A DNA stretch of 64,000 bases, taken from NCBI GenBank assembly GCA_025506515.1, contig CM046451.1, positions 43,806,641 through 43,870,640 of the forward strand. Direction: 5' to 3'. Of this stretch, positions 54,975 through 64,000 are shown in pieces. The stretch is from Flaveria trinervia. Lineage: Eukaryota; Streptophyta; Magnoliopsida; Asterales; Asteraceae. A program made the position numbers and the translations under genes. Below the pieces are notes generated by a model. That model did not search any database, was not told the DNA's origin, and saw nothing but the letters and a program-made list of their open reading frames with translations. The stretch's first letter is position 1, and each line of letters begins with the position of its first letter.

Positions 54975-56230
54975 CCTAGATGTAGACTTTGAAGTCATGT
55001 TGCAACCACCATAATCACTATCTGTATAGGCATATAGATTGAAGTCAGAATTCTTAGGATACCATAGGCCAAGTGTTGATGCACCTTTGAGGTATCTTAG
55101 AATCCTCTTGACAGTGATAAGGTGAGACATCTTAGAGTTGGCTTGATATCTTGCACAAATACATGTAGCAAACATGATATCAGGCCTGCTAGCAGTAAGA
55201 TACATAAGAGACCCAATCATAGCCCTGTATAAATGCTCATCTACACACTCCCCCTCAAGATCAGGACCAAGAGAGTGGTTTCTGGCTATGGGTGTCTTAG
55301 CAATCTTATAGTCAGTCATATTGAATCTCTTGAGTATGTCCTAAACATACTTTGATGACTTATGAAGATGCCATCTTCAACTTGCTTCACTTGAATTCCC
55401 AGAAAGAAATTGAGTTCCCCTATGGCACTCATTTCAAATCTGTCTTTCATCAGCTTCTCAAAGTCTTTGCAGAGCTTTGGATTAGTTGAACCAAAGATGA
55501 TGTCATCCACATATACTTGAACTAGCAATATGTCTTTTCCTTGTCCTCTGATGAAGAGAGTTCCATCTATAGTGCCCCTCCTGTATCCATGTTTACAGAG
55601 ATACTCAGACAATGTCTCATACCACTTCCTGGGTGCCTGATGCAGCCCATAGAGAGCTTTGTCAAGCTTGCAGACATAATCAGGATGATCAGGATCTACA
55701 AAACCAGGAGGCTGTTTGACATAAACCTCTTCATCTATCACTCCATACAAAAAGGCACACTTCACATCAAGTTGAAAGACATTGAAGTTCTTGGATGCAA
55801 AAAATGCCAGGAATATCCTAACAGCTTCTAATCTTGCCATTGGAGCAAAGACATCAGTGTAGTCAATCCCTTCTTCTTGTGTGTATCCTTGAACAACCAG
55901 TCTAGCTTTGTTCTTGATAATGATGCCTCTATCATCTTTCTTGTTCCTAAACACCCATTTGGTTCCAATGGTAGTCTTCCCAGAAGGAAGAGGACAAAGG
56001 TTCCAAACTTTCTGCCTTTTGAATTGAAGCAGCTCTTGTTGCATAGCTTCAACCCAACTTCCATCCTTTAGAGCTTCATCAACTTTCTTTGGCTCTATCT
56101 GGGATAGAAAACAAGAGTGAAGACAAACATTTGCTTTATGGGTTTGTCCTCTTGTCTTTACCCCTGAGACAACATCTCCAATGATGTTTGTGGTAGGGTG
56201 AGACTTATGGATCCTAAGCTGAGGGATCAC
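54975..56230 (-). pseudogene. Element E RT and RNase H N-terminal part
   Basis: 55316-56230 is a 304-codon open frame: LRIHKSHPTTNIIGD, MQQELLQFKRQKVW, IGTKWVFRNKKDD, DYTDVFAPMARLEAVRIF, LDVKCAFLYG, CKLDKALYGLHQAPRKWYE, catalytic YVDD, MSAIGELNFFLGIQVKQ. 54975-55319 continues in a shifted frame with SLMYLTASRPDIMFAT, RILRYLKGASTLGLWYP and TDSDYGGCNMTSKSTS, cut by element F. Confidence 0.87.
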
Positions 56231-57747
56231 AACAAGTTGTTAAGAAAGATATAAATTAGAAAAATTTAGATCTGGCAAAGATGTTTCTCCTATCACATCA
56301 GCACACTTTTCAAGTGAAACTTGATCCAAGCAGTGTACGACATCATTGATGTCTTCATCTATGGTGTGGTTAGTGGCATCAAGAAATTCTTGGTCACTGT
56401 CACCACCACCATTGTTGTCTTCCACAGTTGAGGTGTTCTTATTAGGTTGTAGAGCCTCTGAGCTGGAATTTGAAGGGATACCAGATGTATCAGCTGAATT
56501 TGTCATTGTTGTGCAGATAGAAACCTCATTTGCAGAAGTGGTTCCAACTGGAGCTGGAGATATATGTCTTGAGGATCTTCCTAGCTCAAATCTTGGATCA
56601 AGATCATCTATATTTCAATTTGCTGCAGATCCTGAAACATTCTCACAAGATTTGTTAAAACAGTTGGTAACCAAATCAAGATCAAACAACCAATCCGGAC
56701 CAGAACCAGCAACACAAGGTGTGTGTTCATTGAAAGTCACATTGGCTGACTCCTCAACAATTCTAGTTCTGAGATTGTATACTCTATAAGCCTTAGCTTG
56801 GGAAGAGTATCCAATAAAGTGTCCATCATCTGATTTCTCAGCAAACTTGGCAATTTGATCTTTGGTATTCAAGATGGTGGAAGGACATCCAAATGACCTG
56901 AGAAAACCAATGAAAGATCTCCTCTTGTGCCAAAGTTCATAAGGAGTCTTACCATGAGTCTTAACTATTAACACTTTGTTCTGCACATAGCCGGCAGTGT
57001 TGACTGCCTTTGCCCAGAAGGTGATGGGCAGTTTAGAGTCAGACAGCGTGGTTCTTACAACTTCAATCGGTGTCCTGTTTCTCCTCTTAGCAACACCATT
57101 TTGCTAAGGAGTCCTGGGAGCACTAAATTGTCTTGTAATACCCTTTTCATCACAAAATGTATCAAGTATATGGTTCTTAAATTCCGTTCGTTGATCACAT
57201 CTTATGATCTTGACCTTGTGATCATATTGATTCTCAATCTTTAAGATGAAATTCTTCAGAATCTCAGGAGTCTCATCCTTAGTTCTAAGGAAGAAAAGCC
57301 AAGTGAATCTTGTAAAGTCATTTGTGATCACTAGACAGTATAAGGTCCTTCCTAAACTCATTACACTGGTGTGGCCAAAGAGATCCATATGTAACAAGTG
57401 TAGGGGTGTAGTGTTGGAGTTCTTTTCCTTAGGCTTGTGAGATACCTTATCTTTCTTCCCTTTCGGGCAGGCAACACAGTGGTCATCACTTGTAAACTCT
57501 TTACCAAATCATGCTTAATCAATTTATTCATGTTCTTAAAGTTTACATGGCACATTCTTTTATGCCATAGGAAAGACTCATCACTATTGGCTTTAGACAG
57601 AAAGCATGAAACTTCTCCAGAGGGAGAGGTTTCTTGCAAATCTATCTTGTACATGTTTCCTTTCCTGGGGGCTCTAAGAAGGATATGCTCATGAGGAATG
57701 ACCACACCAGGCTTAAGAACAATGCACTCATGCTCAGTAAAGAGCAT
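56231..57747 (-). pseudogene. Element E integrase and linker
   Basis: 57361-57747 has LWHKRMCHVNF and the bridge from protease; a frame slip breaks the second zinc pair. 57104-57397 has the core LLHMDLFGHTS, TRFTWLFF and RCDQRTEFKN, in which the conserved Asn-Gly after the catalytic Asp is Gln-Arg. A stop near 57103 interrupts before the Glu region. 56615-56986 has the C-terminal FLRSFGCPSTILNTKDQ and FIGYSSQAKAYRVYN. 56240-56506 is the acidic Ser/Asn-rich linker. Confidence 0.82.
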
Positions 57748-58187
57748 GTTATGACTCTGATCACAAAATTGAGATACACTCAGAAGATTGTATCCAAGCT
57801 CCTTTACAAAGTTTACCTTTTCTATGCTGAGCTTACCATTCGTGACCTTGCCCCTTCCAGAAATGTAACCGCCTTCATCTCCTCCAAAAGCAAGTGGTCC
57901 TCCATCAATCTTTTCAAAGTTCTAGAGTAGTGACCTATTGTCTGTCATGTGCCTGGAGCAGCCACTGTCTATGATCCAGACATTTCTATCTGTCTTCAGC
58001 TGTCCCTACACAAAGAGAATGATTAGTTACATCTGGAAACCCAAGCCTTGCTTGTCTTGGGCTCATTTGCAAAAGGTAGTTCAACAGTAATAGATCCTAT
58101 GGTTGTACTAAGAGGATCTTGAGTTGTTGTTGATGGAGAAATCTCACTCACTTGGTCTTTCTTAGACGTCCGCACCACCTTTGGAGT
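57748..58187 (-). pseudogene. Element E protease
   Basis: Minus-strand frame with VWIIDSGCSRHMTDN (about 57938-57990) and, after an in-frame stop, FGGDEGGYISGRGKVTNG and LGYNLLSVSQFCDQ. 57991-58187 is the basic linker that follows gag. Confidence 0.78.
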
Positions 58188-59457
58188 CTAGGACTTGACC
58201 TTCAAAACTTTAGAAGCTTTTGGAACTTCAGAAGTTTTGATGACTAAACCTTCAGAAGATTCAGCAGACACTGCAGCAGACTTCAGTGCTTCGGAAGAAC
58301 TCCTTTCTTTCGAGACCAAATATTCTTCCGAAGAGAATTTTCCACTTCCCTTCTTGTTAGATTTGGAACTTCCAAAGGAAACAGGTTTTCCTTCCGAAGC
58401 TTGAATCTTCTTAGAACTCTTTGAAGCCTTTGTTTTGGCCATATGGATAGTACCTTTAGGATTGAAGGGACAATCCTTGGCAATGTGAGTGGTGCTGTCA
58501 CACATAACACAATTCATCTTCTTCTTCATAAGAGCCTTTTCTTGAGAGTAAGACTGTCTTTGGTCACATCCCTTCTCCACCTTCATCTTTGCAGATGCTG
58601 AGACAGTCCACTTAGGCTGAGGACTGTGCTTGGAGTTTGATGGTCCAGGCTGTGCAGCAGTGGTACACAGTAGATCAGTCTTCTTCTTGCTACTGAGATG
58701 AGTTGAACAAGAACCAAAACTCTTAGCAGAGGAGTTCTGGTTGATGTCTTCAGTCCCTACCACTTTAAACCGTTCAGAAATAAAAACTTGTTTCTACTTA
58801 GAGTCAAAAGTAGCCTTGATCTCTTGAGCCTTCAAGAAGACTATTTTCTTCCCTGGCTTTGCTGATCACAAGCTCAGCGTGGCACTCAGTTAACTTGGTT
58901 ATGAGATCTTTAATTTGAGTCCTAAAATCTGTGTGTTCATGTTTTAGAATTGAAATGGTTTTCTCTAAGTCCTCTATTTTCAGCTTATAATCATTTTCAG
59001 ACTTTCTAAAATCAAATTTTAAAATGTTTAAGGACTCAACATCATATCTCAGTTCCAAATTATAGGACCTGTACCTGTTAACTTTAGCAATGCATTCAGA
59101 AGTACAGAGATGTTCCAATACCTTTGCTTCATCATGATCTGCCATCAGTGCTTGGTTTGGAGAAGCATCTTCCACCTGAAAGCTCCAGTCAAAGCCTCCT
59201 TCTTCAACAGCAACAGCAGCTTGCTGCTTTGACTTCTCATTATGGAGAGCTTTGTTAGTGTAGTTTGGTCTGGATTGCGTTTGGCCACCATTTGTTCTAG
59301 GTGCCTTGCACTCTCTGGCAAAGTGGCCCATCAAGTTATAGTTGTAACACTTGACTTTGCCTTTGTCCAGTCCAAAGTTTCCACTGGTTGCATTGCTTGG
59401 AAACTTCCTTCCAGTCCTCTTGTATAACTTCTTGGCTATGTGAGTGAGAAGAGCCAT
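58188..59457 (-). pseudogene. Element E gag, C-terminal portion
   Basis: 58804-59457: LLTHIAKKLYKRTGRKFP, first knuckle CYNYNLMGHFAREC (second Cys replaced by Tyr), FDWSFQVEDASPNQALMAD and a coiled coil (about residues 140-205). 58188-58763 (other frame): Ser/Lys-rich with an intact second knuckle CVMCDSTTHIAKDC and repeated SSEA/KAS patches, the latter built from CTTCSGAAG-like DNA words. Confidence 0.8.
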
Positions 59458-60416
59458 CTACTGGACTATTTCCATATATTCCAGATCATCTGGATGGATA
59501 CTATCCAGGTCTTCAAGAGTGAAAAGAGAGTTGCCACAACTTTCATTAGAAGACACAAAAGCTTGAGAAGAGCTTGTCTCTTGGAATGTGCTTCCTTGAG
59601 TGTAGTTCTCCTTGGTATCTCTGGGAAGGTGATGAAAGGACCCTTGGGTGAGTTGTCAGGGTAGCATTAGAGATGATGTTTAGGTTCTATGCTATCCCTT
59701 TCAACCACATGTAGGGCTGAACTCGTCTGATTGTTGGAGTTTCCAGATGAACCTTGCATGTTCATCTCCATCTGGTAGCCACTGAGAATCCCATATAACT
59801 CTGTCAGAGTAAGAGTTTTGAGATTTTCAATTCTCTTGATCACCATACAGTAGTGTGTCCATTGCCTAGGAAGTGAGGACATGAACTTCCTTACATTGTC
59901 TCTGTTTTCAAGAGAAACTCCTCCATCCACAAGGGTATCCACAATCTCAACATACCTGAAGTACTGTTGAGTCATGGTCTCACTTGTTTTGAAGGTGAAG
60001 TATTCAAACTGCTGCTTTAGGAGATCCTTCTTGTTCTCCTTGGCTTCAGAAGAACCCTCATACATCAGTTTCAGTGCATCCCATAGTTGCTTGGCTGTTT
60101 TGCACTTCTTGAAACCTCTGTACACAGAGTTGGGAAGGGCAGTTTGAAGAGCTGTCATGGCTTTTCTGACTATCTCTACTCTCTTCCTATCTTCATTAGA
60201 GTAGTTAGCCACATCTTTGGGGATCATACCAGCACCAGTAGAAGAAGCTGTGCTGGGTATGAAAGGTCAATTCTCAATAGACTCCCACATTCTTGAATCA
60301 AGAGACCTAATGAAACCTTCCATTCTTAACCACCAGGTATCAAACTCATCAAGAGTGATCAGTGGGGACTTGTTCATGGTTCCAGTTTCCATATCAGTTT
60401 TGGAAATAGCTGCCAT
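59458..60416 (-). pseudogene. Element E gag, N-terminal and capsid portion
   Basis: The start at 60416 reads MAAISKTDMETGTMNKSP and LDEFDTWWLRMEGFIR. An in-frame TGA near 60246 interrupts (EN, then stop, PFIPS). 59667-60227 is open: LWDALKLMYEGSSEAKENKKDLLKQ (capsid UBN2-type block) and FMSSLPRQWTHYCMV. 59458-59666 holds the gap to the nucleocapsid part in another frame. Confidence 0.82.
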
Positions 60417-60486
60417 TTGAAAAGTTTAGTATTTGTGTGTGAGAGGGATCTTAAGATGGTGAGATCTTATATCAAAAGCCTGGAAT

Positions 60487-60498
60487 GCTCTGATACCA
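60487..60498 (-). other. Element E primer binding site (tRNA-iMet)
   Basis: TGGTATCAGAGC on the minus strand, two bases inside the 5' LTR edge. Confidence 0.9.
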
Positions 60499-60500
60499 AA

Positions 60501-61299
60501 TGCAGGATCGTTGAAGGGTATAAGTTACAACACAACAACACAAAGAGGAGATAAACTAAACTTAGACCAAACAGTAAACTGGATTAACCAAGTTGTGACA
60601 CTAAGAACACAAGTAATATAAGAGACAAAACACAACAAACACAAGAGTATGGTTTTCAAGAATGCAGTATATTGCCTTCTCTATGTTCTATTACAAGTGT
60701 TACAAAGCATATTCGAAAGATACAAGAACATGAGATACTTATACAACATCCTACAGCCGGCTATACTTTGAAAGCCAGCTGGATAGAATTGACTAGACAC
60801 GCACAAAATCAATTGTAGGGTCAAAAGGCACATTGCCTTTTGACTTATGACTATGACATACCATAGCTCACATCCTTATCTATTACAAAAAGGATAAACT
60901 ACATAAAGTAGAAAATTACAGACTCAAGACCTCAATGTACAGTTACCAAAAGCATGGACCTTTTCACCAAACCATGTTAGTTGGTGACTTGCAGAGTTGC
61001 AGTAGAAAGGTGTCCAGCTTTATGGAACAGTACATCAGATAAAGCATGTTACTAAAAGTCTTTGGAAGAAATCTGTCTTCATGAACGTGAAGGTTCGGAA
61101 GACTTTGTCTCTGAGGCTTCGGAAGACTTCATCTTTGGCTTCGGAAGATGTTGGTCTTGGCTTCGGAAGATTTCACACTTAAGAGTAGTCCTGTTGCACA
61201 TGTGAAACATCCGAAGCATTCTACTTCAATGCACTTGTGCAGCATGCAGGAAAGACTAAATATGTTTAGGTTGCATCAGCCTCTTCATTAATCTCTATA
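60501..61299 (-). repeat. Element E 5' LTR
   Basis: 799 bases; the minus strand ends ACGATCCTGCA. It carries CTTCSGAAG words (61060-61220) and a TATAAGTA box (60736-60743). The first bases read TATAGAG, against TGTAGAG in the 3' copy, so one LTR terminus is mutated. Confidence 0.9.
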
Positions 61300-62248
61300 A
61301 TTGGGTTTTGAGGGAATTACCTTCCAGTTCTCCTAAAGAACTTCTTCGCTCTATAAGTTAAAAGAGCCATCTGTTGGACAATGTCCATATACTCTACATC
61401 ATCTGGATTGAAACACTCGAGATCATCAAAGCAGTATTGAAAATCACCGGAGTGTCCACTTCCTGAGACAAAGGCACAACTTTCCTGGAAGGAATTGTGT
61501 TGAGCCTGTTGAGACCTTGGAGTCTCAGGAAAAGTGATGTAAGGTCCAGAAGAGCAGGATGGCTGCTGGTAAGTCAGGTAGTGCTGAGGTTGTGGGGGTG
61601 CTGAGCTTTCTGCAACCATTAAAGCGTTGCTAGCAGAAGACTCAGAGGAAGGCTTGCTTGTGAGATCTCTGTCCTCTTGATAGAGACATAGTAAAATGTC
61701 CACTCGTTTGGAAGAGCACTCATGAACTTTCTTGTGAGATCTCTGAATTCAAGAGTGATCTTCACAGAGTGAAGAGAGGAGATAAGATCCACATACCTGA
61801 AATACTGCTGGCTGAGGGTCTCTCTAGCAATATAGGTGAAGCTCTCGAACTGCTGCTTTAGTGAGTCTTTCTTTGAGTCGTTGGAGCTTGAGTACATCCG
61901 AGCAAGAGCATCAAACAATTCCTTTGAAGACTTACAATGCTCAAACCCCACCATGATGGAGTTTGGTATTGTAGTCAAGAGAATTGTCATAGCATTGCTG
62001 TCGATGTCTATCTTCTTTCGGTCTTCGTCAGAATAGTCTTCAACAGCCTTTTCAATCATGGCATCGTTTCCACCAGGTGATGCCATTTTTGGCTTATACG
62101 GGCCGTTGACAATGGAGTTCCACATCTTGTTGTCTTGGTATCTGATGAAGCCTTCCATTCTTCTGCTTCAAGACTTGAAATGTTCAGGAGTAATGATGGG
62201 AGCCTTTGCCATGGTTCCCATCTCTACTTCGGACTTGTTAAGGGCCAT
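61300..62248 (-). pseudogene. Element D gag, N-terminal and capsid portion
   Basis: Starts MALNKSEVEMGTMAKAPIIT at 62248; an in-frame stop near 62170 interrupts. 61619-62158 is open (MEGFIRYQDNKMWNSI, LFDALARMYSSSNDSKKDSLKQQFE, FMSALPNEWTFYYV). After a frameshift 61317-61703 continues (DDVEYMDIVQQMALLTYRAKKFFRRTGR) to a stop just before the insertion of E. The knuckle lies at 34900-35023. Confidence 0.82.
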
Positions 62249-62327
62249 TTTGAGTGAGTGAGTTGTAGGGAGGAGTGAAAAACAGGTTGATTTGGATGGT
62301 TAGATCATGCAATCAAAAGCCTAAGAA

Positions 62328-62339
62328 GCTCTGATACCA
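62328..62339 (-). other. Element D primer binding site (tRNA-iMet)
   Basis: TGGTATCAGAGC on the minus strand, two bases from the LTR. Confidence 0.9.
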
Positions 62340-62341
62340 AT

Positions 62342-63200
62342 TGCAGGATCGGTTAAGGGTCACTTAACACTTATTTTTTCTCTCAAACTCGCTTGAACAA
62401 CACTCGAATGAAGATAGAGTCAATAAGAGTTGATCATAATATAGTAAGTAATACAGAATACAAAAAGTAATTTTCAAGGTACTTGCATATATTGGTTCTC
62501 AACTCTAATATTACAAGACTCTTACAAGCTTATCTTTTCGAGTTACAATGAGAAACTATATATAGTACTACCTACAGCCGGATATACTTTGATACTAGCT
62601 GGGATCCTATAACTAAAGCCTATACTACAAGACTATAGTTTAAGGTATCTCAGATAAAGTCTTATCTGAGATTTGGTAGTTAGGACATGTCCCTGAGTTA
62701 CCTTTTGTCACCAACTAAAGTTGGTAACATGTACTATCATAAAAAGGTAAACAGTGGAATAAAGTATGGTCAACTGCATGACTCTTTGAGAAAACGCCAT
62801 GTAGTATCAGAGGTCTGCAGTGGAGTGTCAGAGACTGTACTTATGTCAACTAGTTCATAGCAGTGTCTTCTGAAGGTTAAATGGCTTCGGAAGAACAAGT
62901 ACTTCCGAAGCCACTTATACTTCGGAAGAGACTGCTTCATCTAAGGCTTGGGAACTTCTTCTTTTCTTCATACTTTGGAAGTAGTCTTCTGATTGCTCTT
63001 CTAAGACTTAACCTTCGGAAGCATGCTCTTGACTTTAGAAGTAGAGTTCTGTCTTCGGAAGCTGATCTTTCACTTTATCTTCGGAAGAACTCTACAACCT
63101 TCGGAAGTTCCATGCTAAGCTTCGGAAGCCTTTGCATGTAGCACCAAAATTATCTAAGTGATTTGGTTTTGGTTGCACCAGCCTTCTTCTTGATCTAACA
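62342..63200 (-). repeat. Element D 5' LTR
   Basis: 859 bases; on the minus strand TGTTAGATCAAGAAG to ACCGATCCTGCA. Dense CTTCSGAAG words (62868-63130), then TATATATA (62557-62564). The matching 3' LTR is outside the window, so the right edge rests on the TG/CA ends, the start of gag-like sequence G, and similarity to E. Confidence 0.8.
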
Positions 63201-63427
63201 AGGCTACTGTGAAATCAAAAGGCAAGATGCCAATTGAGAATTTAGATGATGCATTTAAAAGGGTTAATGTAAGGTCAGGTTCACCAAAGTCTATTTCAGA
63301 ACCCAAACTGTCTAAACAAGTTAACCACACACATGTTAGTCATCAAAGTCCAACCAAAGGGCATGTTAAAGATGTTCAAAATGTTAAAACAATTAATTTT
63401 GTTAATAAAGGTGATACATCTAAATGA
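63201..63427 (+). pseudogene. Fragment G: gag-linker scrap of an F-like Copia element
   Basis: 72 codons open from 63209 (KSKGKMPIENLDDAF ... KDVQNVKTINFVNKGDTSK). It resembles the region of F between coiled coil and second knuckle (RGKMPCVNLEK; EDVKPGKAIKFAKP...TSN). It is probably the piece of an older plus-strand element into which D inserted. Similarity stops at about 63427. Confidence 0.55.
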
Positions 63428-64000
63428 AAAGTGACCAAACTGCGAAGCGCTGGATCGGTAGACATCCGAGCGTGTTCTTGATGGAAGGAAACAAAACCAA
63501 AACCAAGAGACAAACAATAAACACGAACTATAATAAAATGGTTTCATTGATAAAACCTAATAATTACAAGCTCGTTACAACATAAGAATCAAGACTCTTG
63601 GCAACGGGAGATCGAGCATGATCTCCCCTCTCATTCGGTAGCACCTAGGCCCCGGCACAGTCCTTCTGTTTAGTGATTGAGCCCATCAATTTACTCATGA
63701 ATCTGGATCACTAACTAGGGGAGTGGTCACCACATGATCGTTTATGGGGTTGTGAATAATTGGTTTACATTTTGTATTCAAAGAGGTCTCATGTGGTGGT
63801 GGAACCACTTTGTAACCCAAACCCTCCCCGTTGTTGCGTTCTTTCACTAAGTGCTGGACTATGTGAGAAGAACTGGTCCAACTGTGCAGTTTTTGTCTTA
63901 ATGAATTTACTTCGACTTCAAAACTACTTTTTCTTTCTTAGATTCTTCTAGGGAGTTCAAATAGAACTTTATGTCATTTGCTTGGTTAAAAGCAACACTT
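63428..64000. other. Unassigned sequence
   Basis: No convincing ORF, LTR end or known domain. A 63-codon frame at 63760-63951 has no recognisable motif. It could be another transposon or a scrambled remnant. Confidence 0.3.

Larger units (their letters stand above)
35024..61299 (-). mobile_element. Copia element E, inserted in gag of D, carries insert F
   Basis: LTRs at 60501-61299 (5') and 35024-35818 (3'); primer site 60487-60498; gag, protease, integrase and RT from 60416 down to 55316; RNase H split by element F (54975-55319 and 40367-40776); spacer, aORF and polypurine tract follow. Flanks GTTGG (35019-35023) and ATTGG (61300-61304) agree at four of five positions. LTR divergence is about 5% by eye, the highest measured here. 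Without F its length is about 12.1 kb. Confidence 0.92.
17399..63200 (-). mobile_element. Copia element D, host of inserts A, C and E (discontinuous)
   Basis: The oldest visible element, in pieces. 5' LTR at 62342-63200, primer site 62328-62339, gag at 61300-62248 and 33520-35023, protease near 33322-33513, integrase 31930-33024, integrase-RT linker and RT-RNase H 17399-19309. The junctions fit: the gag frame leaves at 61300 (NP) and continues at 35023 (TTSKFGFDK), and the integrase C-terminal linker leaves at 31930 and continues at 19309. The 3' part, beyond the RNase H end, is displaced past element A and outside the window. Its LTR ends in the same TGCAGGATCG as E, and both carry CTTCSGAAG words, so D and E are relatives. 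Confidence 0.88.

Noticed and set aside
63760..63951. Possible small host gene at the right edge.
   Set aside because: 63 codons with no motif, no conserved start context and no neighbouring gene signal.

Overview
The window is plant nuclear DNA made almost entirely of nested Ty1/Copia LTR retrotransposons. I see no host gene, rRNA, tRNA gene or CRISPR array. Evidence for a plant: primer sites complementary to initiator tRNA-Met, TG...CA LTRs with plant-type TATA boxes, and pol in Copia order (gag, protease, integrase, RT, RNase H). The extra 3' ORF after pol fits the Sirevirus (SIRE/Maximus) branch. A large-genome eudicot, perhaps an asterid, is my guess; the sequence does not settle the species.

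Layout. Element D (minus strand, RNase H end at 17399 to 5' LTR end at 63200) is the oldest visible host. Three elements sit inside it: A (minus, 1-17398, 3' end off the window) in its RNase H; C (plus, 19310-31929) in its integrase-RT linker; E (minus, 35024-61299) in its gag. B (plus, 7667-16186) lies inside the gag of A, and F (plus, 40777-54974) inside the RNase H of E. D itself abuts a plus-strand gag-linker scrap, G (63201-63427). The last ~570 bases are unassigned. LTR differences counted by eye (C about 1.3%, B about 2%, F about 4%, E about 5%) agree with the nesting order.

Every element whose 3' half is visible (A, B, C, E, F) carries a large additional ORF (aORF) between pol and the 3' LTR. 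Its N-terminal part shares a core (FW.S, then MGYEG, then LYPRF); its C-terminal part in B, E and F has two copies of a W...R..G...F...L..DL module. I see no transmembrane or signal segment that belongs to it, so 'envelope-like' is not supported.

Most interesting signal: in four LTR families the spacer before the aORF repeats the cis-architecture of that family's own LTR. Each family has its own short motif (AACTACTGA in A/C, GCGAAACTG in B, CAGTCGCACGACTG in F, CTTCSGAAG in D/E). Arrays of it lie upstream of a TATA box in the LTR and again upstream of a second TATA box before the aORF. In B and F a further array fills both the pre-gag and the pre-aORF leader. This suggests an internal, LTR-mimicking promoter for the aORF that co-evolves with the LTR.

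Most coding regions are broken by stops and frameshifts. The best preserved are the gag and the aORF N-terminal half of B; B lacks integrase core, RT and RNase H and so looks non-autonomous.
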